The notes under the pieces are model-generated. The model had not been told where the DNA came from. It saw nothing but the letters and a program-made list of their open reading frames with translations, and made no database searches. Of a stretch of DNA of 64,000 bases, positions 1-10,091 are shown in pieces. A program made the position numbers and the translations under genes. Origin of the DNA: Microbulbifer variabilis (GTDB lineage Bacteria; Pseudomonadota; Gammaproteobacteria; Pseudomonadales; Cellvibrionaceae); contig NZ_JAIVKI010000002.1 of assembly GCF_020524905.1 (NCBI RefSeq), positions 124,001-188,000 of the forward strand, written 5' to 3'. Numbering within the stretch: position 1 is the first letter of the stretch; each line of letters starts with the position of its first letter.

Positions 1-421
1 CCAGGCCCCACCAGTCGAACTCTGCCTGCAGCAACAGAGCGCGCAGGTAGCGCTGAATTCCCATTACCATTCCAAGCACGCCCAACACCGCAATAAAACT
101 GATAGCGCCAGCATGTTTGTGGGGTAATTTTGCTAGATAGGGGCGCAGCCGGCAAAGCACGGCGGCACAGGGCAATATCACCCACTGAATCACCAGGGAC
201 ACTAAGCCAAGTCGCTGCCAATTGAAGTCACGCAGCCCGTCCAAGGCGAGCACCAGCACCAGCGCCAGTAATTCCCCCATCAATACCAGTGCGGCCAGGG
301 CGGTGACACTGCATAAATCCGGCAGGAAAGGCACCTGTCCGGTGAGCGCAGAATCCTTGCTATTGATGTCAGTTTTTCGAATTTTCTGCGATATAATGCC
401 CGACGGCCTGGGAAATGACAT
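1..421 (-). CDS. AlgZ/FimS-like sensor histidine kinase, N-terminal part (runs off window)
   Basis: Reverse-strand frame open from an ATG at 421 to the window edge, about 140 residues, no stop. After a short polar N-terminus comes the segment FLPDLCSVTALAALVLMGEL, then three to four hydrophobic stretches separated by short loops (around residues 35-60, 70-90 and 105-125), as in the membrane domain of LytS/AlgZ-type kinases. The kinase core lies outside the window. Divergent placement next to argH is the order known for algZ (fimS)-algR in pseudomonads and relatives, where the pair controls twitching or exopolysaccharide genes; that function is inferred from synteny only. The start sits in the argH upstream region, so the two genes share a short divergent promoter region. 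The ribosome binding site is weak. Confidence 0.6.
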   Translation of the reverse strand, partial: MSFPRPSGIISQKIRKTDINSKDSALTGQVPFLPDLCSVTALAALVLMGELLALVLVLALDGLRDFNWQRLGLVSLVIQWVILPCAAVLCRLRPYLAKLPHKHAGAISFIAVLGVLGMVMGIQRYLRALLLQAEFDWWGL

Positions 422-510
422 GCAGTTGTTATTCTTGATTGTCCCTGTATTCAAAGCGCACGATACCACCAAGCTCCCCGGCCTTTCACCTCACTGCAGC
501 CAGGAAAACC

Positions 511-1929
511 ATGAGCAACGACAAACCCGACTCCGCCACTAATCCCGCCGCCAAACTCTGGGGCGGTCGTTTCAGCGAAGCCACCGACGCTTTCGTAGAG
601 CGATTTACCGCCTCCGTCACCTTCGATCAGCGCATGGCGCTCGAAGATATCCAGGGTTCCCTCGCTCATGCACAGATGCTATCCGAGGTAGGAGTATTGA
701 GCGGTGATGAATATCACCAGATTGCCGATGGCTTGAAAGAGATCGCTGCGGAGATTGAGGCCGGTGACTTTCCCTGGTCGGTGCAGCTGGAAGATGTCCA
801 CATGAATATCGAGGCGCGCCTGACCGAGCGCATCGGTGCCACCGGTAAAAAACTGCACACTGGCCGCTCCCGCAACGACCAGGTCGCTACCGATATCCGC
901 TTATGGCTGCGCGGCCGCATCGACCGGATCGGCGCCGAGTTAACCCGCCTGCAAACCGGGTTGGTAGACCTGGCCGAACGCGAAGCCGATACCATTATGC
1001 CCGGCTTTACCCACCTGCAGAGCGCGCAACCGGTTACCTTCGGCCACCACCTGCTGGCCTGGAATGCCATGCTCAGCAGGGATTTTGAACGCCTGATGGA
1101 TTGCCGCAAACGGGTGAATCGCTCGCCCCTGGGTGCCGCAGCCTTGGCGGGCACCAGCTATCCAATCGACCGCGCGCGCACTGCCGAACTGCTGGGCTTC
1201 GATGCCCCGACCGAAAACTCCCTGGACTCGGTGAGCGACCGGGATTTCGCCATTGAATTCTGCGCCTTCGCCGCCCTGCTGCTCACCCATTTGTCCCGCG
1301 CCAGCGAAGAGTTGGTGCTCTGGACTTCCAGCCAGTTCGACTTTATCGACCTGCCGGACCGTTTCTGCACCGGCTCTTCTATCATGCCGCAGAAAAAAAA
1401 TCCGGATGTACCCGAACTGGTACGCGGTAAAACCGGCCGTGTGAACGGCCACCTGATTGCACTGCTGACCTTGATGAAGAGCCAACCGCTGGCCTACAAC
1501 AAAGACAATCAGGAAGATAAAGAGCCTTTGTTCGACGCCGCCGACACCGCACTGGACTGCCTGCGCGCTTTTGCAGATATGGTGCCCGCACTCAAGGCAA
1601 AAAAAGAACATATGCTGGCGGCAGCCGCCAAGGGTTTCTCCACGGCCACCGACCTGGCGGATTACCTGGTGCGCAAAGGCATTGCTTTCCGCGATGCCCA
1701 CGAGATCGTCGGCCAGTCGGTTTCCTTTGCCATTGAAGAGGAGAAAGACCTGGCGGAACTGAGCCTGGAGCAGCTACAGCAATTCTCCGCTGATATCGGC
1801 GAGGATGTCTTTGAAGTGCTCACCCTGGAGGGCTCGGTAGCCGCCCGCAACCATATCGGCGGCACCGCTCCCGATCAGGTTCGCAGCGCCTGTGCGCGGG
1901 CGCGGGCGCAGATCGAAGAGCGCCACTGA
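511..1929 (+). CDS. argH: Argininosuccinate lyase
   Basis: Cytosolic enzyme that splits argininosuccinate into arginine and fumarate, the last step of arginine biosynthesis. 472 residues, usual family length. It opens with the lyase hallmark [12 protein letters not shown] (about residues 14-25), has [12 protein letters not shown] near residue 120, and carries the fumarase/aspartase signature [11 protein letters not shown] at about 288-298. The frame is open upstream to 439, but the ATG at 511 is chosen because the homologous region begins there and AGGA lies just upstream. Divergent from the sensor kinase gene and convergent with cyaY. Confidence 0.96.
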   Translation: MSNDKPDSATNPAAKLWGGRFSEATDAFVERFTASVTFDQRMALEDIQGSLAHAQMLSEVGVLSGDEYHQIADGLKEIAAEIEAGDFPWSVQLEDVHMNIEARLTERIGATGKKLHTGRSRNDQVATDIRLWLRGRIDRIGAELTRLQTGLVDLAEREADTIMPGFTHLQSAQPVTFGHHLLAWNAMLSRDFERLMDCRKRVNRSPLGAAALAGTSYPIDRARTAELLGFDAPTENSLDSVSDRDFAIEFCAFAALLLTHLSRASEELVLWTSSQFDFIDLPDRFCTGSSIMPQKKNPDVPELVRGKTGRVNGHLIALLTLMKSQPLAYNKDNQEDKEPLFDAADTALDCLRAFADMVPALKAKKEHMLAAAAKGFSTATDLADYLVRKGIAFRDAHEIVGQSVSFAIEEEKDLAELSLEQLQQFSADIGEDVFEVLTLEGSVAARNHIGGTAPDQVRSACARARAQIEERH

Positions 1930-1955
1930 GAACGAGTTCCAGCAGAGCAAAGCGT

Positions 1956-1974
1956 CCGGTTTTTTTGAAACCGG
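1956..1974. terminator. Hairpin between convergent argH and cyaY
   Basis: Inverted repeat CCGGTTT / AAACCGG with a 5-nt loop, extendable by three further pairs including one G-T. It lies between the two convergent stop codons. There is no clean T tract after the stem on either strand, so a terminator role is plausible but not certain. Confidence 0.4.
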
Positions 1975-2007
1975 GCGTTCGAAATGCGGCCAATCAATAA
2001 ACCGGGA

Positions 2008-2334
2008 TTACTGTGATAATCCCAGATCGACCGGCTCCCCCTGCTGTTCTGTCAGCACGCGATTGAGCAGGGTCGGCAGATTTTCCTCAGTGGTGCTGCA
2101 TTTCCAGCCGGGCGCGGTAAAAGCGAGGTGGTAACCGCCCGACTTAGCGGCGACCCAAAGCTCCTGATTGGCGGACTGCCGGGAGAGAATAACCTGGCTG
2201 CCATTATCCTCCAGAGTCAGGGTAAGCACCGCACCGCTGCGCTCGTAATCGATATCCCAGTCACAATCGTCCAGGGCATCCTCGATCGACATCAGGGTAT
2301 GCTCAATGGCCGCTTCATATTCCGTTTGGCTCAT
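2008..2334 (-). CDS. cyaY: Frataxin homologue CyaY, iron-sulfur cluster assembly regulator
   Basis: 108 residues, the usual CyaY size. The first helix is rich in acidic residues (IEDALDDCDWDIDYE), which in frataxins binds iron and the IscS desulfurase. The beta-sheet motif SGAVLTLTLEDNGSQVILSR is followed by the conserved ELWVAAKSGGYHL, the most typical frataxin signature. CyaY modulates Fe-S cluster assembly on IscU in the cytosol. cyaY divergent from lptM-lysA next to the dap genes is a common gammaproteobacterial arrangement. The ATG at 2334 is only about 105 bp from lptM, so the two probably share a divergent promoter region. Confidence 0.93.
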   Translation of the reverse strand: MSQTEYEAAIEHTLMSIEDALDDCDWDIDYERSGAVLTLTLEDNGSQVILSRQSANQELWVAAKSGGYHLAFTAPGWKCSTTEENLPTLLNRVLTEQQGEPVDLGLSQ

Positions 2335-2439
2335 CTTTTATTACTTCTGTTACCGTCTACTGTGTTCAATCTATTGGCTCGCTATACTATCAGGCTTTTG
2401 CCGAACACCGCTCTAAAGCCCGAGTGCAGGATGTCACCC

Positions 2440-2760
2440 ATGCCGAAAAAAATGCTCCTCCCCCTTTACGCCCTGCTGAGTGCGTCCGCACTCCTCAGCG
2501 GCTGCGGACAGAAGGGACCGCTGTACCTGCCCCAGGCGCCGGCTGAACCCGCGCCGGCTATCACCACTGGCCCGCCCTCCACGGTGCCCACTAGTAGCAC
2601 TGCGGTGGAGCCCGATGAACCGGAACTTCTACCTGCAGGGGAAGTTGTAGTACCGGAGGGATATTCCGAACCGGACGACTATTCGCAACCTGAAGATTAC
2701 TCTGAGCCGGAAGACTACCCGGAAGAGGGCTACCCAGAGGAGCAAGCACCGCAGAAATGA
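2440..2760 (+). CDS. lptM: LptM (YifL)-type outer-membrane lipoprotein with acidic repeat tail
   Basis: 106 residues. Short signal peptide with lipobox LLSGC followed by GQKGPLYLPQ, the diagnostic LptM motif. LptM helps mature the LPS-insertion complex LptDE in the outer membrane. The ATG at 2440 is preferred over the in-frame ATG at 2431 because AGG at 2428-2430 then lies at a normal distance. Unlike typical short LptM proteins, the tail has repeats of the form Y-S-E/Q-P-D/E-D-Y (about residues 77-100), followed by EEGYPEE. The gene overlaps lysA by ATGA, so translation is probably coupled. Confidence 0.88.
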   Translation: MPKKMLLPLYALLSASALLSGCGQKGPLYLPQAPAEPAPAITTGPPSTVPTSSTAVEPDEPELLPAGEVVVPEGYSEPDDYSQPEDYSEPEDYPEEGYPEEQAPQK

Positions 2761-4010
2761 GTGAGTTCAGTTATCGCCAAGGCAGCCTGTGGGCAGAACA
2801 GGTATCACTGGAAGAGGTCGCCGAGCGTTTCGGAACCCCCACCTATGTCTACAGCCGCGCCCACTTCGAGCGCCAATATCAAGCCTATGCCGAGGCACTG
2901 GGCAGCCACCCGGGCCTGATCTGCTATGCGGTGAAAGCCAATAGCAACCTGGGTATTTTATCGCTGCTGGCCCAGCTCGGCGCCGGTTTTGATATCGTCT
3001 CGGGGGGAGAACTGGAGAGGGTATTGCTGGCAGGAGGAGACCCCTCACGAGTTGTGTTCTCTGGTGTAGGCAAAACTGCGGAGGAGATGCGCCGCGGCCT
3101 GGAAGTGGGTGTGCACTGCTTTAATATCGAGTCGGAAGCCGAAATGCGCCGTCTAGAGCAGGTGGCAGCGGAATGTGAGGCCGTTGCCCCAATCTCACTG
3201 CGGGTCAACCCGGACGTGGATGCGCAAACCCATCCCTATATTTCCACCGGCCTCAAGGAAAACAAATTCGGCATCGCGATCAATAGTGTCCTGGATGTGT
3301 ATTTGTACGCAGCCCGCTCGCCACACTTGAGAGTGACCGGAGTGGATTGCCATATCGGCTCCCAGCTCACCGAGGTGGCGCCCTTCCTGGATGCCCTCGA
3401 CCGCCTGTTGGCACTGGTGGACACACTCGCCGCAGAGGGAATCCAGCTGGAACACCTGGACCTGGGTGGTGGCCTCGGGGTCCGTTACCGAGGGGAAGAA
3501 CCCCCTGTGGTTGCAGACTATCTGCAAGCGATTCTGGAGCGTATCGGTGAACGCCAGCTGGGCCTGATACTGGAACCGGGCCGTTCAATTGCCGCCAACG
3601 GCGGTGTTTTGCTAACCCGAGTTGAGTATCTGAAGCACACCGAAGGACACAACTTCGGCATCGTCGATGCGGCTATGAACGACAATCTGCGGCCGGCTCT
3701 CTACCAAGCCTGGCAGGACATAGTGCCAGTCACACCAGGCGACGGTGAGGACACGCTCTGGGATATCGTTGGCCCTGTTTGCGAAACCGGCGACTTCCTC
3801 GGCAAGAATCGCGCCCTGGCCCTGCGCGAGGGGCAGCTGCTGGCCATGCTGTCTGCAGGCGCCTACGGCTTCACCATGAGTTCCAACTACAATAGCCGCC
3901 CGCGCGCAGCGGAAGTGCTGGTGGATGGGGAGAATAGCTACCTGGTGCGCACGCGGGAAACCTTCGACGACCTGGTTCGGGGTGAGACCCCGGTGCCTGA
4001 AAAGGTCTGA
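2757..4010 (+). CDS. lysA: Diaminopimelate decarboxylase
   Basis: PLP enzyme that converts meso-diaminopimelate to lysine. 417 residues, full length. The PLP-binding lysine lies in ICYAVKANSN (Lys60), the glycine-rich phosphate-binding segment is DLGGGLGVRY, LEPGRS is the conserved barrel motif, and the active-site cysteine region GPVCETGDF is present near the C-terminus. Overlaps lptM by four bases and is followed by dapF, which makes its substrate. Confidence 0.97.
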   Translation: MSEFSYRQGSLWAEQVSLEEVAERFGTPTYVYSRAHFERQYQAYAEALGSHPGLICYAVKANSNLGILSLLAQLGAGFDIVSGGELERVLLAGGDPSRVVFSGVGKTAEEMRRGLEVGVHCFNIESEAEMRRLEQVAAECEAVAPISLRVNPDVDAQTHPYISTGLKENKFGIAINSVLDVYLYAARSPHLRVTGVDCHIGSQLTEVAPFLDALDRLLALVDTLAAEGIQLEHLDLGGGLGVRYRGEEPPVVADYLQAILERIGERQLGLILEPGRSIAANGGVLLTRVEYLKHTEGHNFGIVDAAMNDNLRPALYQAWQDIVPVTPGDGEDTLWDIVGPVCETGDFLGKNRALALREGQLLAMLSAGAYGFTMSSNYNSRPRAAEVLVDGENSYLVRTRETFDDLVRGETPVPEKV

Positions 4011-4147
4011 CGGTTTGTGTCATCCTTGTCCCTTAGTTATCACCCAAGTTACCACCCAACAAAATACCGGGGCGCCAACAACCGCGGCGTCACCGGCGGC
4101 GATCAGCCCTTGGATGGCAGGCTCAATCAGTCTTACAGAGAAATGGA

Positions 4148-4978
4148 ATGCGCGTTAAATTCAGCAAGATGCACGGACTCGGCAATGATTTTGTGATGCT
4201 CGACGGCATCAGCCAGAGACTCAAGTTGTCCCCGGATAAAATTCGCCGAATTGCCGATCGGCGTCTTGGTATCGGCTGCGATCAGGTACTGCTGGCCGAG
4301 CCGCCACGGGAGCCAGACGCGGACTTTCGCTATCGGATCTTCAATGCCGATGGTAGTGAAGTGGAAAATTGCGGCAATGGTGCGCGCTGTTTCGCCCGTT
4401 TCGTGCGCGAACGCCGCCTGACTGGTAAAAAACGCCTCACAGTTGAAACCGCCGCGGGCATGCTGCACCTACGAGTACTCGATAACGACCAGGTCAGTGT
4501 CGATATGGGCGCGCCGGTTTTAGAGCCGGAGAGAATACCTTTCAATGCCGATCGTCGCGCGGATAGCTATCCACTGGAAGTCCATGACGAGACCTATACC
4601 ATCGGTGCCCTCTCCATGGGCAACCCACACGCGGTACTACTGGTCGACGATATTCACAGCGCCCCAGTAGAGACACTCGGCCCTTCAATCGAGGCACACC
4701 CTCGCTTCCCACAGAAGGTCAACGTGGGTTTCCTGCAAATTGACTCCCGCACCCAGGCACAACTGCGCGTATTTGAGCGCGGTGTAGGCGAGACTCGCGC
4801 CTGTGGCACCGGTGCCTGCGCAGCTATGGTGTATGCCCGCATGCGCGACTTGGTGGATGACCAGGTAGAAATCCGCCTACCCGGCGGGCCCCTGACAATC
4901 CACTGGAGTGGGCCAGGACAGCCAGTTACTATGACCGGGCCCACTACTACAGTTTTCCACGGGCAAATCATTATTTAA
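4148..4978 (+). CDS. dapF: Diaminopimelate epimerase
   Basis: Cofactor-independent racemase interconverting LL- and meso-diaminopimelate for lysine and peptidoglycan. 276 residues. Both catalytic cysteines are visible: Cys75 in ENCGNGARC and Cys219 in RACGTGACA. The N-terminus [19 protein letters not shown] is typical and supports the ATG at 4148. It lies 138 bp after lysA, probably in the same transcript. Confidence 0.97.
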   Translation: MRVKFSKMHGLGNDFVMLDGISQRLKLSPDKIRRIADRRLGIGCDQVLLAEPPREPDADFRYRIFNADGSEVENCGNGARCFARFVRERRLTGKKRLTVETAAGMLHLRVLDNDQVSVDMGAPVLEPERIPFNADRRADSYPLEVHDETYTIGALSMGNPHAVLLVDDIHSAPVETLGPSIEAHPRFPQKVNVGFLQIDSRTQAQLRVFERGVGETRACGTGACAAMVYARMRDLVDDQVEIRLPGGPLTIHWSGPGQPVTMTGPTTTVFHGQIII

Positions 4979-5056
4979 GTAATTACGCGCGCGGGCGAAC
5001 CTTTTCTCCAACAGAGAACAGGGTTCACCACGCGTCAGCGCCAATGTGAACAGAAT

Positions 5057-5797
5057 ATGATGGAACACACAGACGCCAATCAAACTTCTGATGAGATTGT
5101 CGCCGGCAACCACAGGAAAACCCAGCGCGATGACAAGCTGCTCGCGCGCCAGGTAGCTCGCTATCTAACGCAAAATCCTGAGTTTTTTGTCGAGCGCATG
5201 GATCTGCTCGAGACCATCAAATTACCTCGGGAAAACGGCAAGACCGTGTCGCTGATGACACATCACACCAACCTGCTGCGCGAGCGCAATATCGAGATGC
5301 GCCAACGCCTCGACCAGTTGCTGCACAATGCCCGCGACAACGACCAGCTATTTTTTAACAGCCGCCGCCTTATCCTCGCACTGCTGGAAGCGCAGACCAT
5401 TGGCGAGGTCACTGAGGCTCTCTACAGCAGTTTTTCCAACGACTTCGCTGTGGAATTCACCAGCCTGACCCTGTTTGGTCCGCTAGGGGTTCCGACCGAC
5501 AGGCTCGGGGAAGTGCGCACCAGCACGCTCTCCAGCGCGGAAACAGCCATTGGCGCCATATTGCGCAATGGCCGGCCGATCTGCGGAATTTTGCGCCCCG
5601 GTGAAAAAGAGTATCTATTTGGTGAAAACTGGCAGGAGGTTGCCTCCGCCGCAGTGATCCCACTGGGTAACCAGCTGGGCATGCTGGCCGTTGGATCAAC
5701 CGATCCACAATACTATCGCTCCAGCCTCGGCACCCTGTTTCTCTCTTACATTGGAGAAGTTCTGGAGCGCCTGCTGCCCAGGCTGCTGAACCCCTGA
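5057..5797 (+). CDS. DUF484 family protein (GAF-like fold)
   Basis: 246 residues. The opening matches the family: VARYLTQNPEFFVERMDLL, then a helical region RERNIEMRQRLDQLLHNARDND, then a GAF-like domain to the C-terminus. DUF484 genes usually sit between dapF and xerC; here the dapF neighbour is present but no xerC follows, and the next gene is on the opposite strand. The biochemical function is not established. Two adjacent ATG codons at 5057 and 5060 are both possible starts. Confidence 0.88.
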   Translation: MMEHTDANQTSDEIVAGNHRKTQRDDKLLARQVARYLTQNPEFFVERMDLLETIKLPRENGKTVSLMTHHTNLLRERNIEMRQRLDQLLHNARDNDQLFFNSRRLILALLEAQTIGEVTEALYSSFSNDFAVEFTSLTLFGPLGVPTDRLGEVRTSTLSSAETAIGAILRNGRPICGILRPGEKEYLFGENWQEVASAAVIPLGNQLGMLAVGSTDPQYYRSSLGTLFLSYIGEVLERLLPRLLNP

Positions 5798-5904
5798 GAT
5801 TGACCAGCACCACTTCTAAGTCGATAAGCGCAGGCCTATAAAAACTTCTTCGAGAAGAGGTCTTGCCGCCGACCTGATATCAGGGGCGGCAAAGTTGAGA
5901 GATG

Positions 5905-6129
5905 CTAAATAGGGCGACTACCGTATTTAGGTTGCGGTTTGCGTGGAGGGTCGGCGGTGACATCTGGATCAACTTCACTAATCGCCCCACCACTGGCTAA
6001 GAATTCCTCGACATCGGAACTCAGCTGGCTTCTGGCGCGTTCACGGGAGGTAATAGAGCGCTCTTCGGCAAATTCTTCGGTTTCCTTATTGCGAGCGTTC
6101 TTACCCTGATCTTCATAACCATCTTTCAT
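5905..6129 (-). CDS. sutA: SutA-like RNA polymerase-binding regulator
   Basis: 74 residues. A charged N-terminus (about 1-30) is followed by RARSQLSSDVEEFLASGGAI, then VDPDVTADPP and the C-terminal YGSRPI. This pattern matches SutA of Pseudomonas, a small protein that stimulates transcription during slow growth, and in that genus it also lies beside amtB-glnK. The call rests on remembered motif and synteny. It is shorter than the Pseudomonas protein, mostly in the acidic N-terminal part. A 7-bp hairpin (6159-6177, ACAGAGG/CCTCTGT) sits about 30 bp upstream of its ATG. Confidence 0.68.
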   Translation of the reverse strand: MKDGYEDQGKNARNKETEEFAEERSITSRERARSQLSSDVEEFLASGGAISEVDPDVTADPPRKPQPKYGSRPI

Positions 6130-6498
6130 AGCAAAACCCTGTAACCCTTACTCCTGTTACAGAGGGAGTACCTCTGTGCCGCCCCTTCCCGCGGCGTCAA
6201 TGGAATTGAAAGCCACCGGGGTGACAATCACCTACCGCATTAAAAGCGGCGATTAATATATAGGCACTTACTAACCACGCTGCCAGCCGCAGACACCGGA
6301 GCCCGTAGAGTTTTTTGTTGGGTGAAAATCGGGGAGATATTGCAGTTTGTTATGGTGATTTAAGCGACAGGAGTGGTGAAACCCACCGGTTGGAAGCGTT
6401 CATGATCGAGTTTAGAGGGAGGGCAAAGCTAAAGCCCCTTACGGGGCTTAAAACGCCTGGATATCATTTAACGAAATACCCAAATTAGCCGGTAACTG
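6130..6498. other. Intergenic region between glnK and sutA
   Basis: 369 bases without a credible gene. It holds the hairpin at 6159-6177 (ACAGAGG, 5-nt loop, CCTCTGT) in the putative sutA leader, a short GGTG/CACC repeat near 6219-6231, and the terminator-like hairpin at 6432-6449 next to glnK. The sutA promoter is expected here but no clear -10/-35 pair stands out. Confidence 0.5.
6432..6449 (-). terminator. Hairpin downstream of glnK
   Basis: AAGCCCC / GGGGCTT stem with a TTAC loop, about 50 bp past the glnK stop. On the minus strand it is followed by only a short T-rich run, so it may be a weak terminator that partly separates glnK from sutA. Confidence 0.45.
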
Positions 6499-6876
<378 letters not shown>

Positions 6877-6893
6877 TCAATCCGGCGATCGCC

Positions 6894-6910
6894 CCAATAT
6901 CGGATATTGG
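6894..6910. repeat. Perfect palindrome between amtB and glnK
   Basis: CCAATATC-G-GATATTGG, flanked by a further GCCC/GGGC pair. It lies just past the amtB stop codon and could be an mRNA-stabilising hairpin or attenuator inside the operon, or a protein-binding site. No T tract follows. Confidence 0.45.
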
Positions 6911-6938
6911 ATATCTGGGCGACGCCATTATAGAGCGG

Positions 6939-8198
6939 CTATTTGCTCATAAATTCCGGGTAAGCTTCCATTCCACACTCGGCCAAGTCAACACCCTCCA
7001 TCTCTTCGTCTTCACTGACGCGGATACCGGTTACCAGCTTGAGCAGATACCAAACCGCCAGGGAGCTAACAAAGACCCAGAAGAAGATGGTCAAGGCTCC
7101 AACCAGCTGGCCCACAAGGGTGGATTTCTCATTGGTGAGGGGCACCAACAGCAGACCAAGCAGGCCGACAACACCGTGAACGGAAATAGCGCCAACCGGG
7201 TCATCGATTTTGAGTTTATCCAGGGTGATGATGGAGAAGACCACCAAGATACCGGCAAACATACCGAACACAGTCGCCTGCAGCGCGGTAGGAGTAGCAG
7301 GCTCCGCAGTGATTGCCACCAAGCCCGCCAGGGCACCATTGAGCAGCATCGTGAGGTCGGCTTTACCGAAGAGTAAACGAGCGGTGATCAACGCGGCGAT
7401 AGCGCCACCGGCTGCGGCAGTATTGGTATTCACAAATACCATAGCCACTGAGTGCGCACTGGCTGCATCGCCCAGCTTTAATACGGAACCACCATTAAAA
7501 CCGAACCAGCCCATCCACAGGATAAAGGTACCTAGGGTTGCCAGCGGCAGATTGGCACCAGGAATCGCATAGACCTGTCCGTTAGGACCGTATTTGCCTT
7601 TACGCGCGCCCAGCAACAGTACCCCGGCTAGCGCTGCAGAGGCACCTGCCATATGCACGATTCCAGAGCCGGCAAAGTCAGAGAAACCGAGATCCCCCAA
7701 GCTGTACAGACCAAAAACTTTCTGGCTACCCCAAGTCCAGGAGCCTTCCAGCGGGTAGATAAAGCCGGTCAATACCACCGCAAAAGCGAGGAAGCTCCAA
7801 AGCTTCATACGCTCGGCCACGGCGCCGGACACGATGGACATGGCGGTGGCAACAAACACCACCTGGAAGAAAAAGTCAGAGGCTTTCGAATAAACGGAAT
7901 CGCCATCAAACCCATTACTGGAGGAATCTGCCAGTACAGTATCGAGACTAAATGCTTCAATTCCAGAGAGCATCCAGCTGCCATCGTACATAATGGCGTA
8001 TCCGGTGAGCAGATACATAATGCACGCTATGGCAAACAGCGCGACATTCTTGGTGAGGATTTCCGTGGTGTTTTTAGAGCGCACCAGGCCGGCTTCCAGC
8101 ATGGCGAAACCCGCGGCCATCCACATGACCAGCGCACCACACATAAGGAAATAAAAAGTATCAATTGCGTACTGCAATTGAAATATCTGGTTTTCCAT
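6939..8198 (-). CDS. amtB: Ammonium transporter
   Basis: 419 residues, inner-membrane channel of the Amt/Rh family with about 11 membrane segments. Family landmarks: DTFYFLMCGALVMWMAAGFA, LEAGLVRSKNT, the central DFAGSGIVHMAGASAAL with the first pore histidine, FNGGSVL and the late pair HGVVGLLGLLLVPL. The cytoplasmic tail EDEEMEGVDLAECGMEAYP is typical. It lies between two PII genes. Expression is expected from the sigma-54 promoter upstream of torF and/or internal promoters. Confidence 0.96.
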   Translation of the reverse strand: MENQIFQLQYAIDTFYFLMCGALVMWMAAGFAMLEAGLVRSKNTTEILTKNVALFAIACIMYLLTGYAIMYDGSWMLSGIEAFSLDTVLADSSSNGFDGDSVYSKASDFFFQVVFVATAMSIVSGAVAERMKLWSFLAFAVVLTGFIYPLEGSWTWGSQKVFGLYSLGDLGFSDFAGSGIVHMAGASAALAGVLLLGARKGKYGPNGQVYAIPGANLPLATLGTFILWMGWFGFNGGSVLKLGDAASAHSVAMVFVNTNTAAAGGAIAALITARLLFGKADLTMLLNGALAGLVAITAEPATPTALQATVFGMFAGILVVFSIITLDKLKIDDPVGAISVHGVVGLLGLLLVPLTNEKSTLVGQLVGALTIFFWVFVSSLAVWYLLKLVTGIRVSEDEEMEGVDLAECGMEAYPEFMSK

Positions 8199-8253
8199 GT
8201 TTCTCTCCGTTCAAGTCTGGATATTGTTAAAATTATGTTTGGTTGCTATCAAT

Positions 8254-9392
<1,139 letters not shown>

Positions 9393-9813
9393 TTTATTTC
9401 TCCTAAATTTCTGTAGGCTGTATTTCAAGAGCTGTAATGGCGCCGCCTGCAATCGGTCCTGCACTGTCGGGTATGACAGAGGGTCTCTTGCGTCTTGTGA
9501 ACCGCTACTTTCCCAGACTCCCGTGATCGTAAATGGCACACCTGCCCTTTCTTTGCAGAGTTAGTGCCAAGACTGCAATACACAATAAAATCAACAAGTT
9601 AGCGGCAGAATAAGCAATCGGAATAAATACGAACAAAGTGCCCGCAAAATCTTACGCACCAAGATGGGACCATTTGTCATTGCGTGCACAGAAGTGGGGA
9701 ATCTTGCAGAGGCAAAGTTCAGAATAGTGCACAAAGAGTCAGCTTTTGTGGCTATAGGGTGTGAGTTACAATCCTGTGCCAATAGAAATGTTTTAAACAG
9801 TAAGGAGTTGCCC
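9393..9813. other. Divergent intergenic region torF/ubiK
   Basis: About 420 bases. Holds the sigma-54 promoter at 9554-9569 facing torF. For ubiK on the plus strand the TATAGGGT at about 9753 could be part of a promoter, but no firm -35 is seen. The open frame that runs from 9664 into ubiK has no ribosome binding site and is not considered coding before 9814. Confidence 0.5.
9554..9569 (-). promoter_or_regulatory. Sigma-54 (RpoN) promoter for torF-glnK-amtB
   Basis: Minus-strand TGGCAC-TAACT-CTGCA: the GG and GC dinucleotides are exactly 12 positions apart, as required for -24/-12 promoters, and only one base differs from the consensus. Transcription would start near 9543 and leave a leader of about 150 nt before torF. 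An NtrC site is expected further upstream (9600-9700), but I see no convincing full palindrome there. Confidence 0.82.
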
Positions 9814-10056
9814 GTGGCTGCGGACAAACTGCAACAACTCTTAAAAGAACTGCAACAGCAGGGCACTGTAGTCACTAATGACCTGCGCAGTGCCCTGGAG
9901 GTCTCCCTGGACAAGTTACCGCTGGTCTCCCAGCGCGAGTTCGATACCCAAGTGGAGATACTGAGACGCACCAGGGAAAAACTGGCCCGCTTGGAAGACA
10001 AGGTGGAAATACTGGAGCAGGCCCTCACACAAAGAGAACGCAAGCCCGAGGACTAG
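9814..10056 (+). CDS. ubiK: Ubiquinone biosynthesis accessory factor UbiK (BMFP/YqiC family)
   Basis: 80 residues, GTG start at 9814 with AAGGAG 7 bases upstream. A small helical protein: ADKLQQLLKELQQQ, then LVSQREFDTQVEILRRTREKLARLEDKVEILEQ, which is the BMFP coiled-coil signature. UbiK binds UbiJ and lipids and supports the ubiquinone-making Ubi complex. The same gene pair (ubiK, comM) next to glnK-amtB occurs in pseudomonads, which supports the call. Confidence 0.85.
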   Translation: MAADKLQQLLKELQQQGTVVTNDLRSALEVSLDKLPLVSQREFDTQVEILRRTREKLARLEDKVEILEQALTQRERKPED

Positions 10057-10091
10057 TTTCCCCCACAAGCCTCCACATCAAGGATGAAAAT

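Noticed and set aside
439..510. N-terminal extension of argH to an earlier ATG
   Set aside because: The added 24 residues are not lyase-like, and AGGA lies at the normal distance from the ATG at 511.
222..542. Plus-strand open frame overlapping the sensor-kinase gene
   Set aside because: Opposite strand of a membrane-protein frame with clear family pattern, and no ribosome site.
9664..9813. Upstream extension of the ubiK frame
   Set aside because: No ribosome site at 9664, and AAGGAG before the GTG at 9814 gives the expected protein.
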